Assembly: GCF_001570605.1 (NCBI RefSeq)
Contig: NZ_BBXG01000003.1
Coordinates: 459,252 to 523,251 of the forward strand
Reading direction: 5' to 3'
Source: Herbidospora cretacea
Lineage (GTDB): Bacteria; Actinomycetota; Actinomycetes; Streptosporangiales; Streptosporangiaceae
DNA: 64,000 bases
Shown: positions 36,240 through 44,475 of the stretch, one piece after another
How positions within the stretch are numbered: the stretch's first letter is position 1
How the letters are laid out: each line of letters begins with the position of its first letter
Notes under the pieces: model-generated
Seen by the model: the letters and a program-made list of their open reading frames with translations, nothing else
Told to the model about the DNA's origin: nothing
The model's database searches: none
Translations under genes and position numbers: made by a program

Positions 36240-37135
36240 AGGAAATTCGCGATGTCCGCGATTTCCTGATCAATGGGAATTCCGGCTCCGTTTCCGTCCA
36301 GTGACCACGTTCCGACGATCTTCCCGTCCTTGACAACGGCCGGGCGGATGATTCCTCCGCCGGGGGCGATCGTGGCCGGTGGAACGGTCATCGGGGCACG
36401 TTCCTTCCACCCGAGCAGAAACTCGTCGAAGGCGGGTAGTAGCCGCACTCCCGTCCACGGCTCCTTTTCCGGTACGACCTGATGCGCCCTCCGCGCGTCT
36501 TTCAGGCTCAGGCCCGACCAGTGGGCGAGGTCCTCGGGCGTGGCGGGGGCGTGCGCCGCCGCGTACCGCAGGCCGAGTTCCCGCAGCGCGCGGTCGCGGT
36601 CGGGCTCGAAGACGATCGGGGCGCCGAGCCAGTCGGCGGTGTGGACGTAGGTGGCCTTGCCGTCCCGGTCGGGGCCGAGCACCAGCCGCCCCCGCTCCGC
36701 CGCGAAGGCGGCCAGGTGGATGATCGCCTGGCCCTGCGCCCCGAGCCGTTCGCCGAGCTCGGCCTTGGTGAGCGGGCCCTGCCCGAAGGTGGCCTCCTCG
36801 ACCCGGCCGGTTAGGTGGGCGGCTCCGAGCTGGGCCAGACGCCGGTCGACGGTGCTCGTCGAGGGCCGGGTGAGCGACAGCAGCCAGGGCAGGTCGTCGG
36901 CCCTGATCAGGTGCAGCGTGCCGCGCGGGCCCCAGGCCCGGACGATCTCCCGCCTCTCGACGGCCTCCCGCACGTCCTGCCTGGTGAACCCGGTTCCCCG
37001 GGCGCGGAGCGCGAGCGCCGCCGCTTTCGAGTCCTGGGCCTGTACGGCCAGGAGCCGCCCCACCAGCTCGGCGACGCCGACCTTGGGCCGGTCGAGAAGC
37101 TGCGCAGCGGCCCGTCTCGGCCATGGATCGTTCAC
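36221..37135 (-). CDS. Winged-helix DNA-binding protein, AlkZ-like DNA glycosylase family (HTH_42)
   Basis: 304 residues. The start, RRAAAQLLDRPKVGVAELVGRLLAVQAQD, and the following RAWGPRGTLHLIRADDLPWLL match the HTH_42/DUF1006 family of tandem winged-helix proteins. AlkZ of this family excises alkylated or cross-linked bases with a Gln-x-Gln motif; here Gln32-Ala-Gln34 is present at the equivalent place. VLPAFDEFLLGW-like residues (LLPAFDEFLLGWKER) are also conserved near the C-terminus. Activity is inferred from the family. GTG at 37135 has TAGGAT six bases upstream (leaderless). It is divergent from the SMC-like operon with starts only 52 bases apart, suggesting possible co-regulation. 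Confidence 0.82.
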   Translation of the reverse strand: MNDPWPRRAAAQLLDRPKVGVAELVGRLLAVQAQDSKAAALALRARGTGFTRQDVREAVERREIVRAWGPRGTLHLIRADDLPWLLSLTRPSTSTVDRRLAQLGAAHLTGRVEEATFGQGPLTKAELGERLGAQGQAIIHLAAFAAERGRLVLGPDRDGKATYVHTADWLGAPIVFEPDRDRALRELGLRYAAAHAPATPEDLAHWSGLSLKDARRAHQVVPEKEPWTGVRLLPAFDEFLLGWKERAPMTVPPATIAPGGGIIRPAVVKDGKIVGTWSLDGNGAGIPIDQEIADIANFLHITSK

Positions 37136-37141
37136 GGGACG

Positions 37142-37147
37142 ATCCTA
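37142..37147 (-). promoter_or_regulatory. -10 box (TAGGAT) of the glycosylase gene
   Basis: On the minus strand, TAGGAT, six bases and the GTG at 37135, typical leaderless spacing. The CCTAGGA core is nearly palindromic. Confidence 0.55.
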
Positions 37148-37174
37148 GGAACACGGAATGTCGGAGGGGTGCCC

Positions 37175-37180
37175 TACGGT
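37175..37180 (+). promoter_or_regulatory. -10 box (TACGGT) of the SMC-like operon
   Basis: TACGGT, seven bases, GTG at 37188. This is the only promoter-like element for the three-gene SMC module. Confidence 0.5.
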
Positions 37181-37187
37181 GGGGCGC

Positions 37188-38375
37188 GTGCTTCCCGAGA
37201 CGCTCGACTCGGCGCTGTCCGACGAGGCGGTGCTGGTCACCTACCGCAGGATGTTCGCCGCGCTGGCCCGCGACAGCGGCGCCGTCATCGACGACCCCGC
37301 GCTGGTCGACATCGCCGAGACCCTGTTCGCGGCGTTCGCCGAGGCGGGCGAGGAGTGGCTGACCCACGAGCAGATGCGCCACGCGTGCCGCGCCCACCCC
37401 GTCGAGCTGTTCGAGAACCGGCTCCGGGTGCTGCGCGGCCTGGGCGCGATCCGCGAGGTCTTCCCGAAGCCCAACCAGCTCCGCTACCGGGCGTCGTTCA
37501 CCTCGGTGGTCGGCCTGATGTTCATCCGGCGGATGATGGACGACGGCGGCCAGAGCGAGATGCACCGCCTGCTGGAGCTGGAGGACCTGACCGTCGCCGG
37601 GCCGCGCACGACGATGGAGCAGGCCCGCCGCTCGGCCGACATGCTCGCCCGCGCCTTCCGCCTGTGGGCCCTCGAACTCGTGACCCTGACCACCGGCACC
37701 ATCGAGGAGCTGCGCGAACAGGCCCCCAAGCTGTGGGGGACCGAGGAGATCGCCCGCCGCGCCCAGAGCCTCCACACCACGATCCTGACCCGCTGGCCCG
37801 ACCTCGACCGGGTCTGCACCGACCTGCGCTCGGCCATCTACGCCTACAGCGACGCCTCCCGCCGCGCCGCCGGCCGTCTGGCCGACTCGGCCGGCACGAC
37901 CCGCAACCTCACCCTGCTGCCCGCCGAGACCTGGCGCACCTTCGCCCAGACGGCCTCCCGCGAACGCCTCGCCGACGTGCTGGAGGGTTTCGTCTTCGAC
38001 GCCGCCGCGCCGTGGCACGACCCGGGGGCGATCGTCCGCGCGGTCGACGAGGCCCCGCGCCCGGCCCCGGTCCGCCCCGCGCCGCCCCGATCGTCGCTGC
38101 CGGATGAGGGGGCGTCCTCGTCCCTGGCGGCCGGCCCTCCCGGGCGGTTCGCCGAGGTGGCGGAGGCGTTGCTGGGGGAGCGCGACGCCGTGGCGCTGGA
38201 AGAGGTGCTCACCGGCGACTGGTCGACGATCCGCCGCGTGCTGGCCGACCTCGCCTCGGCCGACCTGCATCCGGAGGCGCCCTACCGGCTGGCGTGGTCC
38301 GACACGCTGACGGCCGATCCGGCCGGGCGGCCGAGCTGGCTGTCCCACGGCCGCTTGGAGCGGACCGATGGGTGA
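37188..38375 (+). CDS. Candidate kleisin-like (MukF/JetA-like) subunit of an SMC module
   Basis: 395 residues, not recognised by itself. An N-terminal helical region (VTYRRMFAALARDSG... DIAETLFAAFAEAGEEWLTHEQMRHAC) is followed by a winged-helix-like segment (FENRLRVLRGLGAIREVFPKPNQLRYRASFTSVVGL). Next come long helices rich in Arg/Ala/Leu/Glu, a Pro-rich linker (about residues 285-315) and a small C-terminal helical domain. Terminal helical domains joined by long helices and a flexible linker fit a kleisin that bridges SMC heads, and its place as first gene before a winged-helix protein and an SMC ATPase matches MksF/JetA. This is inference from context. The start is chosen by TACGGT seven bases before GTG; ATG at 37158 is an alternative. 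It overlaps the next gene by four bases (GTGA). Confidence 0.62.
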   Translation: MLPETLDSALSDEAVLVTYRRMFAALARDSGAVIDDPALVDIAETLFAAFAEAGEEWLTHEQMRHACRAHPVELFENRLRVLRGLGAIREVFPKPNQLRYRASFTSVVGLMFIRRMMDDGGQSEMHRLLELEDLTVAGPRTTMEQARRSADMLARAFRLWALELVTLTTGTIEELREQAPKLWGTEEIARRAQSLHTTILTRWPDLDRVCTDLRSAIYAYSDASRRAAGRLADSAGTTRNLTLLPAETWRTFAQTASRERLADVLEGFVFDAAAPWHDPGAIVRAVDEAPRPAPVRPAPPRSSLPDEGASSSLAAGPPGRFAEVAEALLGERDAVALEEVLTGDWSTIRRVLADLASADLHPEAPYRLAWSDTLTADPAGRPSWLSHGRLERTDG

Positions 38376-39574
38376 CGGATCGCCGGTGGCCGGTCGGCCG
38401 GGGGAGGGCCTGGTTCGTGGGTGAGCTTCATGCCGAGGCGCGGTCGTCCGGGCTGGTGCCGCTGGCCGGGACCGTCCCCCCGGGTTTCGTCCGGGTCGGG
38501 GGCGTCGGGGTGCCCGTCTGGCCCGACGGGGCCTCGCCCTCGCTGCTGGAGGAGTACCAGATCGCCGGTGCGCCGGTGGAGCGGGCGGGGGAGACCCGCC
38601 GCGTGCTGGCCTGCTGCCTGCGCATGTGCTGGGCCGATCTCGACGCCGAGCCGTGGCCGGGCGTGGTGGCGGCGGTCGACGACGTGCTCGCCTGCTACCG
38701 CACGATGGTCGGCCGGACCGACGACTCGGTGCGGAGCTGGGCCGTCGGCGCGCTGCGGCGGCTCCACGACACCGGCTGGATCGTGCTCGTCGGAGACGGG
38801 ACCCTGCGCCTCGGCCCGCGCTGCGTGCTCTGGACGGCCGACGGCCACGCCCAGCTGCGCGAGCTGATGCGGCGCATCGCCGCGCCCGCGGGTGAGACCA
38901 CACCGGTCGTCGCGTCGCGCGACGAGGGCGCCGAGGAGTTCGGCGACCTGCTGGGGGCGTTCGACGAGCGGCGGCGGGCCGAGCTCGTGGCGGCCTTCGT
39001 CGCGGTCGAGACGGCGGCCGAGCCGGTCCACGAGGCGCGGTTCGCGGCGCTGCGCGACCCGGCGCTGCGGCGGGCGCTCATGGAAATGCTGGCCCGGCGC
39101 GGCCGGGTGCTGCTCCAGCGCGCCGACTCGTGGATCTCCGGCTACACCGACGCCTACCGGGCGACCTCGCTGCCGGAGGCCGAGCGGGCCGTGCTGGCGC
39201 TCGTGCTGGTCCACACGGTGGCGATCCCCCGGGCCGAGGGACTGCTGGGCGAGGACACCTGGCTGTCGCCCCACCCGGTCGCGACCGAGGAGCTGCGGCG
39301 GCGGACCCTGCTGCCCATCGGCGAGCTGGAGGCCGCGCTGCGGGCGCTGCGCCAGGCGGGCCTGATCGCCCAGCAGAAGACCAGTGAGGAAGGCGCGGGC
39401 GGCTACGTGCCGGGACCGCAGTTCCACCGGCTGACCCGGGCGGCCCGCGCCCGGCTCCAGGAGGAGCTCATCCTGGCGGCCGGGCCGCAGACACCGCTGG
39501 CGGTCGCCATCAGGGACAGACGCCGCCGCCACGAACCGGCGGGCACGGAAGAGACGGAAAGGGCACGGGGATGA
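38372..39574 (+). CDS. Candidate KITE-like (MukE/JetB-like) winged-helix subunit of an SMC module
   Basis: 400 residues, not recognised alone. Winged-helix-like segments appear twice: SVRSWAVGALRRLHDTGWIVLVGDGTLRLGP (about residues 120-150) and, near the C-terminus, TEELRRRTLLPIGELEAALRALRQAGLIAQQKTSEEGAGGYVPGPQF. The second ends in a beta-hairpin and is followed by a basic tail. Such tandem winged-helix proteins (KITE) bind kleisins in MukBEF/MksBEF/Wadjet complexes. It is longer than typical MukE/JetB (~200-250 residues). The GTG at 38372 overlaps the upstream stop, and its end overlaps the SMC start by four bases (ATGA). Assignment depends mainly on operon position. Confidence 0.6.
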   Translation: MTDRRWPVGRGRAWFVGELHAEARSSGLVPLAGTVPPGFVRVGGVGVPVWPDGASPSLLEEYQIAGAPVERAGETRRVLACCLRMCWADLDAEPWPGVVAAVDDVLACYRTMVGRTDDSVRSWAVGALRRLHDTGWIVLVGDGTLRLGPRCVLWTADGHAQLRELMRRIAAPAGETTPVVASRDEGAEEFGDLLGAFDERRRAELVAAFVAVETAAEPVHEARFAALRDPALRRALMEMLARRGRVLLQRADSWISGYTDAYRATSLPEAERAVLALVLVHTVAIPRAEGLLGEDTWLSPHPVATEELRRRTLLPIGELEAALRALRQAGLIAQQKTSEEGAGGYVPGPQFHRLTRAARARLQEELILAAGPQTPLAVAIRDRRRRHEPAGTEETERARG

Positions 39575-42570
39575 CCGAGGTCGTCGATCTGAGTGGAAAC
39601 AAGCCGGGGGAGCCGGGGGCCTCCGGGTTGTTCCAGGTCGTCGTGCCGATCGACGACGTGCGGCCGGTGCGGGCGCCACAGGACAACATCGTCGGCGACC
39701 GGGTGCTGGTCGCGTTCCAGCCGGTCAACATCTCGCGGTTGTCGACCCACACCGTCCCGATCGTGCCGGGCACACTAGTCGTCGTCGCGGGCGCCGGGCC
39801 GAAGGACTCCAACGGGGCCGGGAAGTCGTCGTTCATCGCCGCGATCACGGCGCTGCTCGGCGACGAGCAGTGGCGGTTCGCCTCGGGCGCGAAGGCCGTC
39901 TCCGAGCTCCTGTTCAACGCCGAACTGGCCGCCCACGGCGACCAGCAGTGGGCCAGCGCCGGCCACGGCTACATCGTCGGGGTCTTCGACGTGCCGTCGG
40001 CCGGGGTGCCGGTGACCGTGTGGGTGCGGGTCAACCAGGAGGCCCCGCATCTGGAGGTGCGGTGGGCCGAGGGCGTCCACCTGGCCGGCGCCGCCTCCGA
40101 GGCCGAGCGGGTCACCCACGCCGACGTCATCTGGTCGAGCCTGCCCAGGAGCGCCGGGCGGCGCGACGTCGTGGCCCGCGACCTGACCCGGGTCCTCTAC
40201 GGCGACCGCGTCCGGTGCGTGTCGTTCCTCTCCACCTCCGTACGCAGCAAGGTCGCCACCAACCTCCTCTCCCAGCCCCTCAACGAGATCTCGCCCGACC
40301 GCATCTTCGAGGCCATCGCCGCGCTGACCGGCCTCGACGCCGAGCTCGACCAGGAGCGCGAGGCCCGCCGCGACGAACACGCCAAGCGGGTCCGCGCCGA
40401 CGAAGCCCGCCGCCGCCTGGCCGAGTTCGAAGACGAGTCCCGCCACCTGCTGGCCACCTTCGACCGCCGCGACCGCTCCCGCGAACGCCTCGCCGACGCA
40501 TTGAAACACTGGCGCGGGAGGCTGGCCCGCCGGGCCGTCGACGCCGCCGCGTCCGACACCGTGCTGACCGCCCAGCGGGCGGAGTTCGACGCCGCCGCCG
40601 ACACCACAGAGAGCGCGATCGCCGAGGTCAGAGCCGAGATCGCGGCCCTGCGCGACGACTCGCTCGACCGCGCGCTGGCCGCCGCCCGCAGGGAACTGGC
40701 CGCCGCCCAGGCGAGCGCCGCCCGCGTCGAGGCCGAACGCGCGGTCGCCCAGAACACCGCCGACCAGCTCCGCGCCCAGATCCCCGCCCTGGAGGAGCAG
40801 CGCCGCCGCGCCGACGGCCGCGACCCCGGCCAGGCCCGCGCCGAACTCGCGGAGGCCCGGAAGGTCCACGCCGAGGCGCTCAAGGCCCTCGGCGTCGCCG
40901 ACCGCGAACACGAGACCGCCCAGGCGGCCCTCCGCGACGCCGAGAACGGCCCGGCGGCCGTCCAGCTCACCGCGCTGGGCCTGGCCGGCGTCCAGGCGAC
41001 CGGCCTGCTCGACGCCCTCGACGCCGCCGAACAGGCCCGCGACAGCGTGGGCCTGCCCGACCCGGCCGCGCCCGCCGCGGCCGAAGGAGCGGGTGCCGCG
41101 CGGGACGCGGTCGTCGTCGACGCCGCCGACCTGGAAGCCGCGGCGAAAGCGCTGGCCTCGCTGCCCGGTTCCGTGCTGGTCTCGTCGTCGGGCGTGACCG
41201 TCGTGGGCCAGGCCGAGGCCCAGGTCACCGGGCGCGACGCCCGGGTCAAGGCGGCCCACAAAAGGGTGGAGCGGGCCGAGGAGGCCCAGGCGAGCGCCGC
41301 CGCCGCCGTCAGGAGGGCGGAAGACGGCGTCACCGGGGCCGAACGCCGGGTCGAGGGCGCCGAGGCCGCCGGCCGCCTGGCCGAACTGGCCACCCGGCTG
41401 ACCGCCCAGCGCGACCGCCTCACCGAGCTGGCCGCCGCCGCCGGGGAGCTCACCCCCGCCCTCGACGCCGCCGAGGAGCAGGTGGCCGCGCTCGACTTCC
41501 GCGCCCGCACCCGCGACGTCGAGGCCGACCGCCTGGAGGCCCGCCGCCACGCCCTGACCGCCCGCCGCGACGAGGCCCGCGCGGGGGCCGCCCGCATCGA
41601 GGCCCAGCGGCTCGCCCTCGAGCTCGAGACCCTGGTCAAGGAGTGGGGCGGCACGATCGAGGGCGCCCGCGAGTGGCTCGCCGACAACGAGCTGACCGCC
41701 GACGAGTGGTGGCGCGCCGCCGAACGCCACCTCGACGCCGCCCTCCGCGGCACCTTCGACGACGGTGAAGACCAGCCCGAGGAGCTCGCCTACCTCGTCG
41801 CGGCCCGCAAGGACGGCCGCGCCGCCGAGGAACTGGCCACCTTCCAGGCGGTCTGCAACGCCCTCGGCTCCTACCTGCGCGCCCAGGAGGAGTACGAACG
41901 CCACCAGCGCCGCCAGATCGAGACCCAGATCACCACCCGCCACCGCGACCTCGCCGCCGCCACGAGAGGCGCGGAGGAGGCCGCCCAGTCGACGGCCGTC
42001 CACCGCGCGACCCTCACCGAGGCCATCCGCGCCCGCCTGACCCGCGTCTCCGAGGAGTTCGACCGCCTCGACACCGGCTACGGCGGCTACGGCGCCTCCC
42101 TCGACTTCCCCGTCCCCGCCGCCCCGGCCGACCCGGAGCAGCGCTGGTCGTGGCGGGTCGTCCCGAAGTGGAAACGCGGCGAGGGCCAGGGCTACGTCCC
42201 CTACAACCGCCGGGCCAACACGGCGCTGATGGACGAGAAGGCGGTCAAACTGGTCTGCGCGGCGGCCATCGCGTCGAGCGGCGGCAAGCACCTGACGCTG
42301 GTCCTCGACGAACTCGGCCGCAACCTGGGCAAGGAGCACCGCCGCGAGGCCGTGGCCCTGTTCCGCCGCATCGGCGAGACCTACGGCATCACCGTGATCG
42401 GCGCCCTCCAGGACGACATGGAGCCCTACGCCATCGACGCCTGCGGCCAATACGTGAAGCTCAGAAGGTCCTCCGACGCGATGGCCTACAACGAGCCGCC
42501 CGTCATCATCGCCCACGACAAGCACGCCGACCGGGTCAGAATGCTCTCCGACCACGTGATCCGCGCCTGA
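39571..42570 (+). CDS. SMC-like ATPase (MksB/JetC-like)
   Basis: 999 residues with a split ABC-type head. Walker A is GPKDSNGAGKSS (residues ~76-87), followed by FIAAITALLGDEQWRF. Long Ala/Arg/Glu coiled-coil arms run from about 245 to 480 and from 560 to 860. They are separated by a small non-coiled hinge-like domain with VVVDAADLEAAAKALASLPG and VLVSSSGVTVVG. The C-terminal head has the signature-like ASSGGKHL (Ser902-Gly905, where LSGG is usual) and Walker B LTLVLDELGRNLG (Asp913-Glu914), then HRREAVALFRRIGETYGITVIGALQDDM. Length and features fit the MukB/MksB/JetC class more than canonical SMC (~1200 residues). ATG at 39571 overlaps the upstream stop. The following gene is an unrelated SDR on the other strand. 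Confidence 0.85.
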   Translation: MTEVVDLSGNKPGEPGASGLFQVVVPIDDVRPVRAPQDNIVGDRVLVAFQPVNISRLSTHTVPIVPGTLVVVAGAGPKDSNGAGKSSFIAAITALLGDEQWRFASGAKAVSELLFNAELAAHGDQQWASAGHGYIVGVFDVPSAGVPVTVWVRVNQEAPHLEVRWAEGVHLAGAASEAERVTHADVIWSSLPRSAGRRDVVARDLTRVLYGDRVRCVSFLSTSVRSKVATNLLSQPLNEISPDRIFEAIAALTGLDAELDQEREARRDEHAKRVRADEARRRLAEFEDESRHLLATFDRRDRSRERLADALKHWRGRLARRAVDAAASDTVLTAQRAEFDAAADTTESAIAEVRAEIAALRDDSLDRALAAARRELAAAQASAARVEAERAVAQNTADQLRAQIPALEEQRRRADGRDPGQARAELAEARKVHAEALKALGVADREHETAQAALRDAENGPAAVQLTALGLAGVQATGLLDALDAAEQARDSVGLPDPAAPAAAEGAGAARDAVVVDAADLEAAAKALASLPGSVLVSSSGVTVVGQAEAQVTGRDARVKAAHKRVERAEEAQASAAAAVRRAEDGVTGAERRVEGAEAAGRLAELATRLTAQRDRLTELAAAAGELTPALDAAEEQVAALDFRARTRDVEADRLEARRHALTARRDEARAGAARIEAQRLALELETLVKEWGGTIEGAREWLADNELTADEWWRAAERHLDAALRGTFDDGEDQPEELAYLVAARKDGRAAEELATFQAVCNALGSYLRAQEEYERHQRRQIETQITTRHRDLAAATRGAEEAAQSTAVHRATLTEAIRARLTRVSEEFDRLDTGYGGYGASLDFPVPAAPADPEQRWSWRVVPKWKRGEGQGYVPYNRRANTALMDEKAVKLVCAAAIASSGGKHLTLVLDELGRNLGKEHRREAVALFRRIGETYGITVIGALQDDMEPYAIDACGQYVKLRRSSDAMAYNEPPVIIAHDKHADRVRMLSDHVIRA

Positions 42571-42578
42571 GCCGGCCG

Positions 42579-43343
42579 TCAGGCGGCGCTCATGCCGCCG
42601 TCGATCGCGAGGGCGGCCCCGGTGATGAAGGGGGCCTCGTCGCTCAGCAGGAACGCCGTGAAGGCGGCGATCTCGTCGGGCCGCCCGACCCGGCCGATCG
42701 GGTGCATCGCTCCGGCCGCCCGCAGGGCCTCCTCCGGGGTCGGGCCCATGCCCGACCGCAGCAGCGGAGTGTCGACGCCGCCCGTCACCAGGGCGTTGAC
42801 GCGGATGCCGGCCGGGGCCGTCTCGAGCGCCGCCGACCGGGTGAGGCCGATCACGCCGTGCTTGGCGGCGCTGTAGGCGGCCGCGCCGGGCTGTCCGGTG
42901 ACGCCGGCGACGGAGGCGTTGTTCACGATCGCGCCGCCGCCGCTCGCCTTCAGGGCCGGGATCTGGTGCTTGAGGCCGTAGAAGACGCTGCTGAGATTGA
43001 CGACCAGCTCGGCGTGCCAGGCGCCGGCGTTCAGGTCGGTCAGGGGGCCGGGCGCGGTGGCGGCGCCGACGTTGTTGAACGCGCCGTCGAGGCGGCCGTA
43101 CCGGCTCACCGCCTGCCCGACGAGCTCGGCCATCTCGCCTTCGACCGTCACGTCGGCGGGGACGAAGGTGGCCTCTCCTCCGCTGGCGCGGATGGCGGCC
43201 GCCAGGGTGTCGCCGGACTCCTTGCCGCGTGCGGCCAGGACGACCTTCGCGCCTTCGGCGGCGAGGCGTTCGGCGGTGGCGCGGCCCATGCCGGAGGTGG
43301 CGCCGGTGATGAGGATGACTTTGCCGGTGAGACGTGCGGACAC
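42579..43343 (-). CDS. Short-chain dehydrogenase/reductase (SDR)
   Basis: 254-residue NAD(P)(H)-dependent oxidoreductase of the classical SDR type. Cofactor motif TGATSGMGRA (TGxxxGxG), NNVGAA (NAG-type), catalytic Ser in VNNASVAG and the YxxxK pair in AAYSAAKHG are all present; C-terminal GRVGRPDEIAAFTAFLLSDEA and ITGAALAIDGG are typical. GTG at 43343 follows AGGAG five bases upstream. The frame is open further upstream but without family similarity. It lies 28 bases after the quinone-oxidoreductase-like gene on the same strand and is probably co-transcribed. Substrate unknown. Confidence 0.92.
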   Translation of the reverse strand: MSARLTGKVILITGATSGMGRATAERLAAEGAKVVLAARGKESGDTLAAAIRASGGEATFVPADVTVEGEMAELVGQAVSRYGRLDGAFNNVGAATAPGPLTDLNAGAWHAELVVNLSSVFYGLKHQIPALKASGGGAIVNNASVAGVTGQPGAAAYSAAKHGVIGLTRSAALETAPAGIRVNALVTGGVDTPLLRSGMGPTPEEALRAAGAMHPIGRVGRPDEIAAFTAFLLSDEAPFITGAALAIDGGMSAA

Positions 43344-43371
43344 GATGACTCCTGTTTCGGATGGGTGGTGG

Positions 43372-44319
43372 TCAGAAGGTGAGGACGAGCCGGCCGCGCA
43401 CGCCGCCGGCTTCGAGCCGCCGGTGGGCGGTGGCCGCCTCGGCGGCGGGCAGGGTCGCCGCGACACGCGGCGTGAGCGCGCCCGACTCGACGAGCTCGCG
43501 GACGCGGTGCAGCTTGTCCGTCCGGCCTGCGTAGTCGGGGACGAACACCGTGCGCACCGCGACGCGGCCGGTATCGCCGAACGCGTGGCCGCCGGGTTCC
43601 TCGGCGGTCCGGAAGCGGGCGTACGCGCCGCCGTCGCGGACGGCGGCCAGCAAGCTCGGCCCGACCAGCGCGGTGTCGGCGACGGCGTCCACGCCGCCGG
43701 GACGGCGGGCCAGGACGCGTTCGGCGACGCCGGGGCCCCTGGCCACGATCTCGGCCGCGCCCAGCCCGCGGACCAGCGCCTCGTCGGCGGGCGCGGCGTC
43801 GGCGACCACGGTCAGGCCAGCGTGGGCGGCCAGTTCGACGAGGTAGCCGCCGAGGGTCCCGGCGGCCCCGACCACGGCCAGCACCGATCCGGGGGCGAGC
43901 GCCAGCAGGTCGAGGGCCAGCAGCGCGGTGAGGCCGTTCATCGGGAGCGTCGCGGCGGCGGCGTGGTCGGTGTCGCCCGGCGCCGGGACGACCCAGCCGG
44001 CCGGCAGCACCGCGTGTTCGGCGTAGCCGCCCTGCGGCGTCACCATGGCCATCACCGGCTGGCCGATCGACAACCCGGTCCCGGTTCCCGGGCCGATCTC
44101 GTCGACCACCCCGGCGACGTCCAGGCCGGGCACGTACGGGCCCGGCACGCCGGCGAACGCCTGCGCGCTCGCGCCGGAGCGCAGCAGTGTGTCGGCCGGG
44201 TTCACCGCCGCCGCGTGCACCCGCACCCGGACCTCGCCGGGGCCGGCGTGGGGGGTGGGCAGGTCGAGAACACGGAGCGTTTCGGGTCCTCCGAACTCAC
44301 GGACCCCGATTGCTTGCAT
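43372..44319 (-). CDS. Quinone-oxidoreductase-like MDR family enzyme (zinc-independent)
   Basis: 315 residues. The GroES-like start MQAIGVREFGGPETLRVLDLP, VHAAAVNPADTLLRSG, then GLDVAGVVDEIGPG and the nucleotide motif AVVGAAGTLGGYLVELA identify the medium-chain reductase family close to NADPH:quinone oxidoreductase. No zinc-binding cysteines are seen. ATG at 44319 has AGGAG eight bases upstream. It is divergent from the HxlR regulator, a pairing seen for quinone- or aldehyde-responsive systems, so it probably detoxifies electrophiles under that regulator's control. Confidence 0.9.
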   Translation of the reverse strand: MQAIGVREFGGPETLRVLDLPTPHAGPGEVRVRVHAAAVNPADTLLRSGASAQAFAGVPGPYVPGLDVAGVVDEIGPGTGTGLSIGQPVMAMVTPQGGYAEHAVLPAGWVVPAPGDTDHAAAATLPMNGLTALLALDLLALAPGSVLAVVGAAGTLGGYLVELAAHAGLTVVADAAPADEALVRGLGAAEIVARGPGVAERVLARRPGGVDAVADTALVGPSLLAAVRDGGAYARFRTAEEPGGHAFGDTGRVAVRTVFVPDYAGRTDKLHRVRELVESGALTPRVAATLPAAEAATAHRRLEAGGVRGRLVLTF

Positions 44320-44346
44320 CGTCCCAGCTCCTGAGTGGTTCTTGAT

Positions 44347-44457
44347 GTATACCAGGTCTGACATCGGTACCTTCACACCGCGTGGGGCCGGGCCGCAAGA
44401 AGGCACTTCGTCATGACCAGGTATCGCCGGCGGAACCGTCCGGGAGGAACCTGGTAT
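44347..44457. promoter_or_regulatory. Three ACCAGGT/ACCTGGT boxes in a divergent promoter region (HxlR sites)
   Basis: GTATACCAGGT (44347-44357), ACCAGGTATCG (44416-44426) and ACCTGGTAT (44449-44457) share one half-site in both orientations. They lie between the oxidoreductase gene and the HxlR gene, the last one just upstream of the HxlR -10 box. Likely operator sites of the HxlR protein, by position. Confidence 0.6.
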
Positions 44458-44463
44458 CGGCCG

Positions 44464-44469
44464 TATACT
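44464..44469 (+). promoter_or_regulatory. -10 box (TATACT) of leaderless HxlR gene
   Basis: TATACT, six bases, ATG at 44476. It is the best consensus -10 in the window and fixes the start inside a longer open frame. Confidence 0.6.
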
Positions 44470-44475
44470 GCGCTC

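Noticed and set aside
39775-42555. 926-codon open frame opposite the SMC-like gene
   Set aside because: Gly/Val/Asp-rich shadow with no motif; the plus strand has Walker A, signature and Walker B.
42579-43343. Gene after the SMC module considered as a JetD-like nuclease
   Set aside because: It has TGxxxGxG and YxxxK motifs of an SDR and lies on the opposite strand.
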